NCBI RefSeq assembly: GCF_004116265.1
Contig: NZ_QOUX01000046.1
Span: 1 to 64,000, forward strand
Direction: 5' to 3'
DNA length: 64,000 nt
Source: Anaerobacillus alkaliphilus
GTDB lineage: Bacteria > Bacillota > Bacilli > Bacillales > Anaerobacillaceae
Shown here: piece by piece, positions 44,935 through 53,599 of the stretch
How the letters are laid out: each line of letters opens with the position of its first letter
How positions within the stretch are numbered: position 1 is the first letter of the stretch
Program-made: the position numbers and the translations under genes
The notes under the pieces: generated by a model
Database searches by the model: none
What the model was told of the DNA's origin: nothing
What the model saw: the letters and a program-made list of their open reading frames with translations, nothing else

Positions 44935-46419
44935 CTACATTGAGTCAGATAATGACCACCAATGAAAATCATCTTTAGCCAGTAATACATTTGCTTCGTC
45001 AGGTCCCATTGTCCCCGCGGGATATGTAGATATACTTGTAACCTCATCATTCTCCCATATTCTAGAGATTGGATCAACAAATTGCCATGACAAAGCTACC
45101 TCATTCCAATGTGTAAAATTCGTAGCATCTCCTCGCACACAGTCATAGAGAAGTTTTTCATATGCCTCTGGAGTATTAAGTACATCTTCACAGTTATTGC
45201 AGTAATCTAGCTTGACTGGTGCAATCCCTATTTTTTTTCCTTGTCTTTTAGCATTCAAAGAAAGCGTAATCCCCTCCATTGGTTGAATATGGATAACCAA
45301 TAAATTGGGATTTAGATGTTGTTCGCTATTATTATAATAAAGGTTCATTGGTATATCTTTAAATTGAACCACAATTTTTGTTGATTTTTCTTTCATCCTT
45401 TTCCCAGTTCGGATGTAGAAAGGTACATTAGCCCATCTGAAATTATCTATCAAAATTTTTCCAGCCACATACGTTTCAGTCGTTGATTTTTCACTTACAT
45501 TATTTTCTTCTCGATAACCTATGACACGCTCTCCATTAATTTCCCCACTGCTGTACTGGCCTCTAACGAAATACTCATGAACTTCTGTTTCCTTAACAGG
45601 CCTCATCGCCCGTAACACCTTAATCTTTTCACTGCGAATTTCATCAGTTGTTAACTTAATCGGTGGTTCCATCGCAAGGAGTGAAACCATTTGAAGCATA
45701 TGATTTTGAACCATGTCTCGCAATGCCCCAGATTTTTCGTAGTAACCTCCCCGATCTTCAACACCTAATACTTCACTTGAAGTTATTTGTATATTAGCTA
45801 TGTAGCGATTGTTCCAGAGCGGTTCAAAAATAGCATTCGCAAAACGGATGACTTCAATATTTTGAACCATTTCCTTTCCAAGATAATGATCAATTCGGTA
45901 GATCTGATCCTCGGTAAAGGCTTGGCTAATCTGTTCATTTAATAACTGCGCTGAAGGAAGGTTATGTCCAAACGGCTTTTCAATAATTAAACGGCTATAA
46001 CCACTTGTGTTAGTGAGACCTTCTCTTTTTAAGTGCTGGGCTATTTCACCGAAAAACTCAGGTGCCATTGCCAAATAGAAAATTCGGTTTCCTTCTACCT
46101 GATATTCCTCATCTAACTGCACTAACTGGCCCTTCAGGTCTACATATGAATTCCTATTTGTAACATCGAAAGGATGATAATAAAAATGCTGTGAAAACTC
46201 TCTAGTGTATGCATTATCTGTACCAACGGATTTTACAACATTTGTTTGAAATTCTTCTTGTGATAACTCACGTCTACCTATCCCAACAACTGCAAATTTT
46301 TCTGAGAGCTGTCCTTTGGAATAAAGGTTATAAATAGATGGGAATAATTTTCTCTTTGCTAAATCCCCAGTTGCACCGAAGATTACAACGATTGTCTTGA
46401 CTTGCTCTGTTATTTCCAT
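44935..46419 (-). CDS. zwf: Glucose-6-phosphate 1-dehydrogenase
   Basis: 494 residues when started at the ATG at 46419 (MEITEQ), which follows AGAGAGG; an upstream ATG at 46443 lacks a site. Motifs are FGATGDLAKRKLFPS for NADP near residue 14, EKPFGHNL near 172, and IDHYLGKEMVQN near 200 with the catalytic His. It makes 6-phosphogluconolactone and NADPH in the first step of the oxidative pentose phosphate pathway. The next step but one is encoded by gnd, which converges on this gene from the other side of the cyclase gene. Confidence 0.95.
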   Translation of the reverse strand: MEITEQVKTIVVIFGATGDLAKRKLFPSIYNLYSKGQLSEKFAVVGIGRRELSQEEFQTNVVKSVGTDNAYTREFSQHFYYHPFDVTNRNSYVDLKGQLVQLDEEYQVEGNRIFYLAMAPEFFGEIAQHLKREGLTNTSGYSRLIIEKPFGHNLPSAQLLNEQISQAFTEDQIYRIDHYLGKEMVQNIEVIRFANAIFEPLWNNRYIANIQITSSEVLGVEDRGGYYEKSGALRDMVQNHMLQMVSLLAMEPPIKLTTDEIRSEKIKVLRAMRPVKETEVHEYFVRGQYSSGEINGERVIGYREENNVSEKSTTETYVAGKILIDNFRWANVPFYIRTGKRMKEKSTKIVVQFKDIPMNLYYNNSEQHLNPNLLVIHIQPMEGITLSLNAKRQGKKIGIAPVKLDYCNNCEDVLNTPEAYEKLLYDCVRGDATNFTHWNEVALSWQFVDPISRIWENDEVTSISTYPAGTMGPDEANVLLAKDDFHWWSLSDSM

Positions 46420-46543
46420 TAGCGAACCTCTCTTTATCGTCATTCTGTGGGCAAATCCTAGTGATTAGCATTCCATAAACGACAAATTTTAGTATCTTAT
46501 CTATTTATGAAGAGAAAATTTTAAAAAGGCATCTGAGAATAAG

Positions 46544-46692
46544 AAAAGCGCAAGGCGCCCGCCTATCGGCGACAAGCAAATGTTCTGACCGATAAAAAGT
46601 GTGCTCTTTCACTTTTAATCTAGGAAAAAGAATTTCACTTTTTCTTCGGTCAGGTTATTTGACCTCGAGCCGATGGCGCCTGGAGCTAGACC
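46544..46692. repeat. Long imperfect palindromic intergenic element
   Basis: About 150 bp. AAGCGCAAGGCGCC at the left and ATGGCGCCTGGAGCT at the right share GGCGCC arms, and an inner pair TCTGACCGATAAAAAGTG / CACTTTTTCTTCGGTCAG forms a second stem. This GC-rich stretch stands out from its A/T-rich surroundings. I recall elements ending in GGCGCCTGGAGCTAGAC from Bacillaceae intergenic regions, but could not check. Its role is unknown; it may be a mobile non-coding repeat or a structured RNA. Confidence 0.65.
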
Positions 46693-46734
46693 ATTTTTAA
46701 GTTAAAAATTATATACTTTCTTATGTTATGACAA

Positions 46735-46762
46735 AAAAAACACGCACTCTGCGTGTTTTCAC
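46735..46762 (-). terminator. Terminator of the MOSC-domain gene
   Basis: AAAACACGCA pairs with TGCGTGTTTT around CTC, followed on the minus strand by TTTTGTCA. It lies just after the stop at 46773. Confidence 0.88.
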
Positions 46763-46772
46763 ATTAGGTTTC

Positions 46773-47453
46773 TTAGTTTCCTTCTAATCTTTGCTTAGGA
46801 TCTATCTCGTTACCAGCTAGTCGTTTTGATAACGTCTTACGCCAACTCGCTGAAAGTGCATCTACTTCTAAAAGTGTATTTATCGCTTCAAAATTACTCT
46901 TATCGTGGTGCATAATCTTGTTAGCGTAATAAACTGAAATTTTATGTGGATGTTTTTCCAACAAATTGATGGTTGCACCAGGCTCGACAATTCCTACTTT
47001 TATGACTCGGAAATAGTAGCCCGTGTAGCCTGTCTCCTCAACTAAAACTGGCAATTGAGAAATACTATGTTTGGCAGCGAGCTTAAAACACGGTTGTCTA
47101 GGTTGACTAATTTGAACAACTGCTTCTCCTACCTGAAAAGTATCCCCGATGCAAACATCGCCTTCGGTCAATCCACTAACTGTTAGATTTTCACCAAAGG
47201 CACCGTACTCTAATTTTCGGTTTAGTTCCTTTTCCCAATATTGGTAATGTTCAACTGGATATACGCAAACAGCCTTGTCCACTCCACCATGATGAACGAG
47301 ATCGGCCTGTTGATCTCCATCAAAATTCTCTTTTCCCAAGAAAATTGCTTCTGTAATGGCAGTTTTATAAATCCCTGTTTGAATTTCCTTGTTTTTGTAC
47401 TTTATATTCTGTGGTTTTCCAATATTTATTGATTGGATTTTTGGCTTTGTCAT
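46773..47453 (-). CDS. MOSC-domain protein (YiiM/YflK-like)
   Basis: 226 residues. The MOSC fold is shown by DLVHHGGVDKAVCVYP near residue 52, GAFGENLTVSGL near 83, and the Cys-containing QPRQPCFKLA near 117. The C-terminal 3-alpha extension follows. MOSC proteins bind molybdenum cofactor-sulfur and, in the YiiM group, help reduce N-hydroxylated compounds. It resembles B. subtilis YflK. The molybdenum/tungsten enzyme in this window (the AOR near 58 kb) is 10 kb away, so a link is only a guess. Confidence 0.87.
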   Translation of the reverse strand: MTKPKIQSINIGKPQNIKYKNKEIQTGIYKTAITEAIFLGKENFDGDQQADLVHHGGVDKAVCVYPVEHYQYWEKELNRKLEYGAFGENLTVSGLTEGDVCIGDTFQVGEAVVQISQPRQPCFKLAAKHSISQLPVLVEETGYTGYYFRVIKVGIVEPGATINLLEKHPHKISVYYANKIMHHDKSNFEAINTLLEVDALSASWRKTLSKRLAGNEIDPKQRLEGN

Positions 47454-47511
47454 CTAGGTCATCCTTCCTTTGTTAGCAAGTTACGATAGATACGAGGAAT
47501 ACTGCACCAAT

Positions 47512-48597
47512 TTAAGGAATAACAATAATATTTGTCGTAACTCTTCGTTCTACCCCATCCGATGGTTTATTTAATATTTTCCCATTATAGTAAAAAGTAC
47601 TTGAGCCACCACCATCTAAATTATAAGCATCACGGATATTAAACTCTAGAAGTTTATCTTGTGCTTCTTCAAGTGTAACCCCATTACTCCAGCCACCTCG
47701 CCTTCCATCGACCACCATGAAGAATAGGTCCCCATTATCAAAGTGGCCAATTAGTGTTCGAGGGTGTCTAGTGTTGGCCCACCTTGCAGGGATTGGCTGC
47801 TTTTCTCCCGACTTTAACAAGGTAGGTAGGAAGCTCGCCCCTTGCATGACTTCAAGTTTTTCAACGTCTGCTCTTGAAGTAACGTTTCCACCAACAAGTC
47901 TACCCTGTTTATTAAACCCAATAAAACTCAAACTGGTATCATAAAAGGTCACAATTTCTCCATCAACAACCGTTATCCCAATTGGATAAAGCTTGCCATT
48001 TTGTCTTGTAAATCCTCCTGCATTGATCGCAAGGATTGCTCCAGTTCGAGCTGCTGATTGACTAGTAGTTTCACCATCACTGGCAATTTGATCATTTGCT
48101 AAAACCATCCGAATCGCATTTGGGTTTTGGAGACGCACTTTCGCCATATAGCCTCTGTAACCTGCTTCTTCTAAAGAATAAATTTTAACAATAGAATTTT
48201 CTCCAAATGTTTGCCCTATTGGATCACCTAGCATTGTCGCTAATAATTGTTCAATTAAATCCGCAGACATTTTCTGTTGTCTCGCACTTACATCGACAAT
48301 TGACTCAAGCCTCGCCTGTTGTTCCATATACGCAAGTAACTCTTCGTGAGCACTTTCTTGGACAAGTTCTAAGATTTCATTGGAAATCTTTGTTACGGAC
48401 TGGACTTCTGAAATTAACTCTCGTTTCTCAAAGAGATTTTGTCTCATGATTTCGTGTTGAATTTTTATCGTTTGTTGATCTTCACTGAAACTAGGGTCTT
48501 CTAGACCAATATAGGGATTTGTTATGTTTAAGTACAAAGCTACGCCTAGAACAGGAGCTAGTAGGGAGACTAGAAAGAGTTGAACCTTAGTGAGCAC
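47512..48597 (-). CDS. Phosphodiester glycosidase (NAGPA-domain) membrane-anchored protein
   Basis: 361 residues. A membrane helix (about 5-24) is followed by an external coiled coil (about 40-125) and then the NAGPA domain (about 140-360). Domain motifs are AINAGGFTRQNGKLYPIG, RHPRTLIGHFDNGD and NLDGGGSSTFYYNG. Enzymes with this domain split sugar-phosphodiester bonds and are linked to cell-wall or exopolysaccharide processing. It overlaps the upstream coiled-coil protein gene by 11 bp. The coiled coils in both suggest they assemble together at the cell surface. Confidence 0.82.
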   Translation of the reverse strand: MLTKVQLFLVSLLAPVLGVALYLNITNPYIGLEDPSFSEDQQTIKIQHEIMRQNLFEKRELISEVQSVTKISNEILELVQESAHEELLAYMEQQARLESIVDVSARQQKMSADLIEQLLATMLGDPIGQTFGENSIVKIYSLEEAGYRGYMAKVRLQNPNAIRMVLANDQIASDGETTSQSAARTGAILAINAGGFTRQNGKLYPIGITVVDGEIVTFYDTSLSFIGFNKQGRLVGGNVTSRADVEKLEVMQGASFLPTLLKSGEKQPIPARWANTRHPRTLIGHFDNGDLFFMVVDGRRGGWSNGVTLEEAQDKLLEFNIRDAYNLDGGGSSTFYYNGKILNKPSDGVERRVTTNIIVIP

Positions 48598-49039
48598 GTG
48601 CTGCTTCCTCCAATTTTTTCAACTGCGCCGTTAGCTCATTCAAACGCTTATCTAGTTCCGTAATCCTTTCTTGCAATGCAACTCTCGTTTGATCGCTCCC
48701 AGTGATTGTCTCCCCAGTAATTTCTAATGCATCTTTAATAACACTAATTTCATTAGAAATGATTGTTAGTTCCTCTGTTGAATGTTTCAATTCCGCATTA
48801 AACCGTTGCAACTGTTCAACAACTTCCTCATTCTGTTGACTCATTTCTTCCATTTGCTCATCTATATACGTATGGATTTCTGTAAAATAGCTAGTGGCAT
48901 ATGTATAGCCGCCGTATAGGAGCCCTATCCATATGAGAATAGACACAACAGCTAGCACAAGTCGTCTCCCATTTCCCATTTCCCTTTTTTTTCTTTTGCT
49001 TGAAGCTCGTTCATAGTTGTTTTCGTTTTGTAAACTCAT
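48587..49039 (-). CDS. Membrane-anchored coiled-coil protein
   Basis: 150 residues. A basic N-terminus (about 1-24) is followed by one membrane helix (about 27-48) and a long external coiled coil (about 55-147) with regular heptads such as LQERITELDKRLNEL. There is no enzymatic domain and no family I recognise. It overlaps the start of the phosphodiester glycosidase gene by 11 bp, so the two are almost certainly co-translated and may form a complex through their coiled coils. Confidence 0.75.
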   Translation of the reverse strand: MSLQNENNYERASSKRKKREMGNGRRLVLAVVSILIWIGLLYGGYTYATSYFTEIHTYIDEQMEEMSQQNEEVVEQLQRFNAELKHSTEELTIISNEISVIKDALEITGETITGSDQTRVALQERITELDKRLNELTAQLKKLEEAARAH

Positions 49040-49270
49040 CTTAAAACCCTTTCCTACATTTTTGTACCTACTATCTTATCACATTATGAATAGGTTTTAA
49101 TTGATCCAAAGATTTTTCAACGAAAAAAAAATAGGTGTGAATGAATACTACATAAAGTCCCTAGGAAGAAACTGAATACAATCTGCATCAAAAACTGAAC
49201 CTTTAAAAGTTGCATTTTATCGTCCTACCTCTGAGGTATCCTACGAATTAGAATAATGGGAAGTTTCACC
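49040..49270. other. Gene-free stretch
   Basis: About 230 bp of A/T-rich DNA between the divergent coiled-coil gene and the small upstream frame at 49271. I see no clear hairpin or consensus promoter. Confidence 0.5.
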
Positions 49271-49372
49271 ATGAAGAAAAAACTTTCAAAAAAGGAAATT
49301 GTGAAGACAGACCATCATATAGTAAAACTAGCCGAACTTTCTAAATCAAACCATAGAGAGGTGACCAGATGA
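49271..49372 (+). CDS. Possible 33-residue leader peptide
   Basis: A 34-codon frame, strongly basic at its start (MKKKLSKKEIVK). GGGAAG precedes its ATG by 7 bp, and its stop overlaps the next gene's start as ATGA. This overlap is the typical signature of translational coupling. It may be a real small protein, a leader, or a chance frame. No homology is recognised. Confidence 0.4.
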   Translation: MKKKLSKKEIVKTDHHIVKLAELSKSNHREVTR

Positions 49373-49896
49373 TTTATCAGAAAATCCACAGTAATTTTAG
49401 ACCTACCTATGCAAAATCACTTCATAATCGCCTTTACGATTCCGACTTTTTACAGGAATATGGTAATATCATTCGTTTGATTATCGACTCTACGGAATAT
49501 TGGAACAAACTACGACAACGAGTAGATTACCTCGTCTACTCATTTGTATTAAAACACAGTTCCAAAGAAGAAGTTTCTCCAACAGAAAGCGATCCTCTTA
49601 ACGTTGATAGTCTATTTGAATTAGTTGAACAGGATATGAAAAGACTAGATTTAGATTACGAAGCTATTCTAATTGATGAGCTTTTTCGTTCATTTACTAG
49701 ATGTATTAAAGGAAATTTTGTTTATTCAGATACTCATTATGATTACTTTACCGCACCATATTTTTCAAGCGAAATTTATGGAGACTATCCAGATCAAGGA
49801 ACAAGTTATTTAGATAATTTAACTGAGGAATTATTTGATGAGCCATTAGAGGTTCTTATTGAAAGTATAAAAAAGCGAGTCGATATCTGGGGTTAA
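49369..49896 (+). CDS. Hypothetical protein
   Basis: 175 residues, acidic and rich in Tyr, Asp and Leu, with no signal peptide or membrane helix. The middle has an acidic block (EEVSPTESDPLN), and the C-terminal 60 residues contain a Tyr/Asp-rich stretch (SDTHYDYFTAPYFSSEIYGD). AGAGAGGTG lies before the ATG, and a strong terminator follows. I do not recognise a family. It is probably a real gene from its codon pattern and signals. Confidence 0.75.
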   Translation: MIYQKIHSNFRPTYAKSLHNRLYDSDFLQEYGNIIRLIIDSTEYWNKLRQRVDYLVYSFVLKHSSKEEVSPTESDPLNVDSLFELVEQDMKRLDLDYEAILIDELFRSFTRCIKGNFVYSDTHYDYFTAPYFSSEIYGDYPDQGTSYLDNLTEELFDEPLEVLIESIKKRVDIWG

Positions 49897-49900
49897 AAGG

Positions 49901-49929
49901 AAAAGGGACATTTCGTAATGTCCCTTTTA
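49901..49929. terminator. Bidirectional terminator
   Basis: AAAAGGGACATT and AATGTCCCTTTT form a perfect stem with a TCGT loop, between convergent genes. Confidence 0.9.
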
Positions 49930-50277
49930 AAGCTTTGCTAATAGAATTGTAATGATTAATGTAATTAGACCTGCCGAAAGGAAGACTCCCTGAAATTTCA
50001 CTTGTTCCTTGGTTGCTTTATAGTCTTGTTGAAGTTTATCTTGGTACTGCTCATCCGGAGGAGTAAATGTTGTATAAGTTGGGCTAACAGCACTTCTACC
50101 ATGGGTAAGCGTCTTATGAAGAGGAAAAGTTCCAAGTAGAAGCAATACAGAAAACCCAAATCCCCAGAGTTTTATCTTTTCCAAGTCTATTCCCTTTGTA
50201 AGCATTAATGAAGTTATGAATAGCAAAGTATAGATACAGACTGAGACTGCTGTCCCAATTCCAATTGTTCTTCTCAT
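49927..50277 (-). CDS. Hypothetical membrane protein
   Basis: 116 residues with three hydrophobic segments (about 8-27, 37-52, 95-113) and a polar loop between (TYTTFTPPDEQYQDK). No family is recognised. A GGGGAG site precedes the ATG. It is a monocistronic gene with a shared terminator. Confidence 0.7.
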   Translation of the reverse strand: MRRTIGIGTAVSVCIYTLLFITSLMLTKGIDLEKIKLWGFGFSVLLLLGTFPLHKTLTHGRSAVSPTYTTFTPPDEQYQDKLQQDYKATKEQVKFQGVFLSAGLITLIITILLAKL

Positions 50278-50433
50278 CTTAATATCTCCCCGCCTCGGAT
50301 GGTTTTACTATCATTTTAGCAAAATATCACCATTTTAATGGTGTTAACTATTCCCATTTTAGATGATTTCCTACTTTGAAAGTTTTGAGTTATAATATAT
50401 ATTCACATACTTTTGTAACTAAAGGAGATTTTC

Positions 50434-50829
50434 ATGATCGAGATAAAGACTTCCCCACTAACAGACGGTGAATTTAATAGAGGTGTGTTTGCAACAGAAG
50501 ATATAAGAAAAGGGCAATTATTTCATGTAGCTCCTGTAATCCCATATCCGAATGTAGAGCACATACTAATTGAAGAAACAGCGCTAGCAGACTATGTGTT
50601 TGAATACGGAATAAATCACAGTGCTATAGTTCTAGGCTACGGCATGCTATTTAACCATTCTTACGAGCCTAACGCAACATATGATATCAAATTTGAAACT
50701 CATACATTTGAATATTACGCTTACAAAGATATTAAGGCCGGAGAAGAAATTTTAATTAATTATAATGGTGACGTAGATGATCGTGAGCCACTTTGGTTTA
50801 TGAAGGAAGAGAAGGAAGAAAAGGAATAG
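50434..50829 (+). CDS. SET-domain protein
   Basis: 131 residues forming a minimal SET domain. The diagnostic pseudoknot motifs are FNHSYEPNATY near residues 72-82 and AGEEILINYNG near 105-115, matching the family's NHS-x2-PN and GEE(I/L)-x2-(N/D)Y signatures that bind S-adenosylmethionine and the target lysine. A charged Glu/Lys-rich tail ends it. The start ATG follows AAAGGAG. Bacterial SET proteins may methylate protein lysines; the substrate is unknown. It converges on the CapA-like gene. Confidence 0.82.
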   Translation: MIEIKTSPLTDGEFNRGVFATEDIRKGQLFHVAPVIPYPNVEHILIEETALADYVFEYGINHSAIVLGYGMLFNHSYEPNATYDIKFETHTFEYYAYKDIKAGEEILINYNGDVDDREPLWFMKEEKEEKE

Positions 50830-50830
50830 T

Positions 50831-50866
50831 CAAACAAACCATCATTCTATTTGATGGTTTGTTTGT
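50831..50866. terminator. Bidirectional terminator
   Basis: CAAACAAACCATCA pairs with TGATGGTTTGTTTG around a 7-base loop, between the convergent SET and CapA-like genes. Confidence 0.9.
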
Positions 50867-52214
50867 TTTCATACTTTGTCCAGTCTGAATTGCTAATTTG
50901 ATTAGATAAGCGGATGATTTTGTCTTTTAGAGTTTGTGCTTTTGTCCCTGTCAGCGGTGTCGGTTGGAAATTATTGCGATCACTGACCGATGAAACACTA
51001 AAAGGGATGACATTAATATCCTTCTTCGTTGTTAGACTTCCACCTTGAACATGGAATGTTTGCTGAAATACAAAAGTATCTTTATCAGAAGGATTCCTAT
51101 TCCCTCCAAACATGAAATTCCCAAGACTATAGACGATAAATTTATCCTTGTACATTTCTATCCCCTGCACAACATGGGGATGATGACCAACCACTAAATC
51201 GGCACCAGCATCAATGGTATGTCTACCTAATGACTTTTGTGTTTGATTAGGAACATAACTCTTTTCTTGCCCCCAGTGGAAGTTAACAATAATGATGTGT
51301 GTACCTTGACCTCTTAGTGCTTGAATATCCTCTTTAATTTGACTTCTAATTGTTGTTGTATCGTTCCAACCTGTATAACCTAAAAATCCAATTTTAACAC
51401 CTTTAATGTCATGAATATGGTAGTCTTCATAACCAAAATAGCCGACACCTGCTTGTTTCAAATGTTTCTTCGTATCGTCATACCCTTTTTGTAGGTAATC
51501 AAACGTATGATTATTTGCTAGATTTACAACATCAATACCACCAAGAGTTAAGATTTCTGTATAATCCGGATTTCCCTTAAATGCAAACTGTTTTTTTGCT
51601 TTTGTAGTTGCAGTAGTAAGTGGACCTTCTAAATTCACCATAGTAAGGTCATCTTTTGAAAAGAGATCTTTGATATTTTTTATAAAAAAGGCATGTCCAT
51701 TATTCTTTGCAGTTTGATTAAAGCTACCTTGATATCCATATGATTCATCGCTTCCCAAGGTAACATCACCTGCTGCGCTGATGGTAATGGTAATAACTTC
51801 TGGCTCTACATGTATTCTTAGTTCTTTTTCATTTGTCGTTACAACCGCTTGATTGCTTTTACCATCCCATTTCACTGTTCCCCCAAATGCCTCGCCTACA
51901 AACCGGAGCGGGACATATGTTTTACCTGCTATAATCTGAGGTGCAACATCTAAATGGATAGATTTATGATTTAGTTTTACAATCGGGTTATTGATCTCCA
52001 TGGTAATCGTTACGTTTTGATTTGATGCAATAATAGATTTGTCTACCTCGTTCCATTTTACTTCAGCACCTAGATGCTCAAAGATCACACGCATTGGGAC
52101 AAGGGTTCTCCCTTCTACCAACAATCCACCATCTATTGATTCCATTGCATGAACATGAACATGGGTAGATCCTAGCATAATCAATATTGCTAGAGTTACG
52201 ATGATATACCTCAA
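50847..52214 (-). CDS. CapA-like poly-gamma-glutamate/capsule phosphoesterase with N-terminal copper-amine-oxidase-like repeats
   Basis: 455 residues. A signal peptide (about 1-23) is followed by two copper amine oxidase N-terminal-like repeats (about 28-125): GRTLVPMRVIFEHLGAEVKW and the similar GKTYVPLRFVGEAFGGTVKW. Then comes a CapA metallophosphatase-fold domain (about 145-420) with AAGDVTLG, NLEGPLT, ANNHTFDY, HWGQE and GHHPHV. CapA proteins take part in poly-glutamate capsule export or anchoring. The start is TTG, with GGGAGG upstream inside a hairpin. It is secreted; the repeats may bind the cell wall. Confidence 0.87.
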   Translation of the reverse strand: MRYIIVTLAILIMLGSTHVHVHAMESIDGGLLVEGRTLVPMRVIFEHLGAEVKWNEVDKSIIASNQNVTITMEINNPIVKLNHKSIHLDVAPQIIAGKTYVPLRFVGEAFGGTVKWDGKSNQAVVTTNEKELRIHVEPEVITITISAAGDVTLGSDESYGYQGSFNQTAKNNGHAFFIKNIKDLFSKDDLTMVNLEGPLTTATTKAKKQFAFKGNPDYTEILTLGGIDVVNLANNHTFDYLQKGYDDTKKHLKQAGVGYFGYEDYHIHDIKGVKIGFLGYTGWNDTTTIRSQIKEDIQALRGQGTHIIIVNFHWGQEKSYVPNQTQKSLGRHTIDAGADLVVGHHPHVVQGIEMYKDKFIVYSLGNFMFGGNRNPSDKDTFVFQQTFHVQGGSLTTKKDINVIPFSVSSVSDRNNFQPTPLTGTKAQTLKDKIIRLSNQISNSDWTKYENKQTIK

Positions 52215-52249
52215 AAAAAAACCTCCCTAGTAAATAGTATCTAGGGAAG
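52213..52249 (-). promoter_or_regulatory. Hairpin plus T-tract covering the CapA-like RBS
   Basis: On the minus strand CTTCCCTAG and CTAGGGAGG form a stem with one wobble pair and a 10-nt loop, followed by nine T residues that run straight into the TTG start. The right arm is the ribosome binding site GGGAGG itself. The structure looks like an intrinsic terminator or a translation-blocking hairpin. Confidence 0.65.
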
Positions 52250-52378
52250 TTTATTTTCAGAATACTAGATTTATGCTAGTTAATATTACCCTATAAGACC
52301 TTTTTTCATCGCTATTTTTTCACAACGGTTAAAATAAATAGGCGAGTGAATTCCCATTAGAATAGTTACGTCTGTCAA

Positions 52379-53575
52379 GGGAAGAGCTCCTTTCCTTACC
52401 TTTTGGTAGACTCTCCCTTCCTTTTGGTCACGTAAGAGCTCCTTGCGTTACTTTTTGAGAGTCTCGCCTCTCCTTTTGGTCACGTAAGAGCTCCTTGCGT
52501 TTCCTTTTGTGAGTCTCTCCCCTCTCTTGGGTCACGGAAGAGCTCCTTGCGTTTCCTTTTTGGAGACTCTCCCTCCTTTTGGTCACGTAAGAGCTCCTTG
52601 CGTTACTTTTTGAGAGTCTCGCCCTCCTTTTGGTCACGTAAGAGCTCCTTGCGTTACTTTTTGAGAGTCTCGCCTCTCCTTTTTGGTCACGTAAGAGCTC
52701 CTTGCGTTTCCTTTTTGGAGACTCACCCTTCCTTTTGGTAACGCAAGAGCTTCTTGCGTTACCTTTTTGTAGGCTCTCCTTTTGGTCACGTAAGAGCTCC
52801 TTGCGTTACCTTTTGAGAGTCTCTCCTCTCCTTTGGGTCACGTAAGAGCTCCTTGCGTTTCCTTTTGAGAGTCTCGCCTCTCCTTTTGGTCACGTAAGAG
52901 CTCCTTGCGTTTCCTTTTTGTAGGCTCTCCCTTCCTTTTGGTCACGTAAGAGCTCCTTACGTTACCTTTTGAGAGTCTCGCCTCTCCTTTTGGTCACGTA
53001 AGAGCTCCTTGCGTTACCTTTTGAGAGTCTCTCCTCTCCTTTTGGTCACGTAAGAGCTCCTTGCGTTACCTTTTGAGAGTCTCTCCTCTCCTTTGGGTCA
53101 CGTAAGAGCTCCTTGCGTTTCCTTTTTGGAGACTCCCCCTTCCTTTTGGTAACGCAAGAGCTTCTTGCGTTACTTTTTGAGAGTCTCGTCTCTCCTTTTG
53201 GTCACGTAAGAGCTTCTTGCGTTTCCTTTTGCGAGACTCTCTTCTCCTTTTGGTCACGTAAGAGCTCCTTGCGTTTCCTTTTGAGAGTCTCGCCTCTCCT
53301 TTTGGTCACGCAAGAGCTTCTTGCGTTTCCTTTTGCGAGACTCTCTTCTCCTTTTGGTCACGCAAGAGCTTCTTGCGTTTCCTCTTTGCGAGACTCTCCT
53401 CTCTTTTAGGGAACGCAAAAGCTCCTTGCGTTACCTCAGCAGAGACCCTCCTCTCTTTTAGGGAACGCTAAATCTTCTTGCGTTACCTAAACAGAGACTC
53501 TCCTCTCTTTTAGGGCACGCAAGATCTTCTTGCGTTTCCTTTTGAGCGACTCTTTTCTTTTTTCGTAACGCTAGT
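52379..53575. repeat. Tandem array of about 23 diverged 52-bp repeats (array 2)
   Basis: About 23 head-to-tail units, mostly 50-53 bp (one is 47). A consensus unit reads GTCACGTAAGAGCTCCTTGC then GTTtCCTTTTGAGAGTCTCG then CCTCTCCTTTTG. Ends are degenerate: the first copy (from about 52379) and the last (about 53560) are decayed, and units near 53400-53550 carry TTTTAGGGAACGC instead of TTTTGGTCACGT. Within a unit GTAACGCAAGA-GCT-TCTTGCGTTAC is a near-perfect palindrome. It belongs to the same family as the repeats at 1-240, but in reverse orientation. It holds no real gene. Confidence 0.95.
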
Positions 53576-53599
53576 CAACCTATGTTATTTTTCATAGCA

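Noticed and set aside
52428-53409. Arg/Ser-rich and Phe/Ser-rich reading frames within the repeat array
   Set aside because: They are translations of the repeats in several frames; 52 bp is not a multiple of three, and there are no ribosome binding sites.
52379-53575. CRISPR array
   Set aside because: Units follow each other directly with no unique spacers, and unit length is about 52 bp throughout; no cas genes are near.
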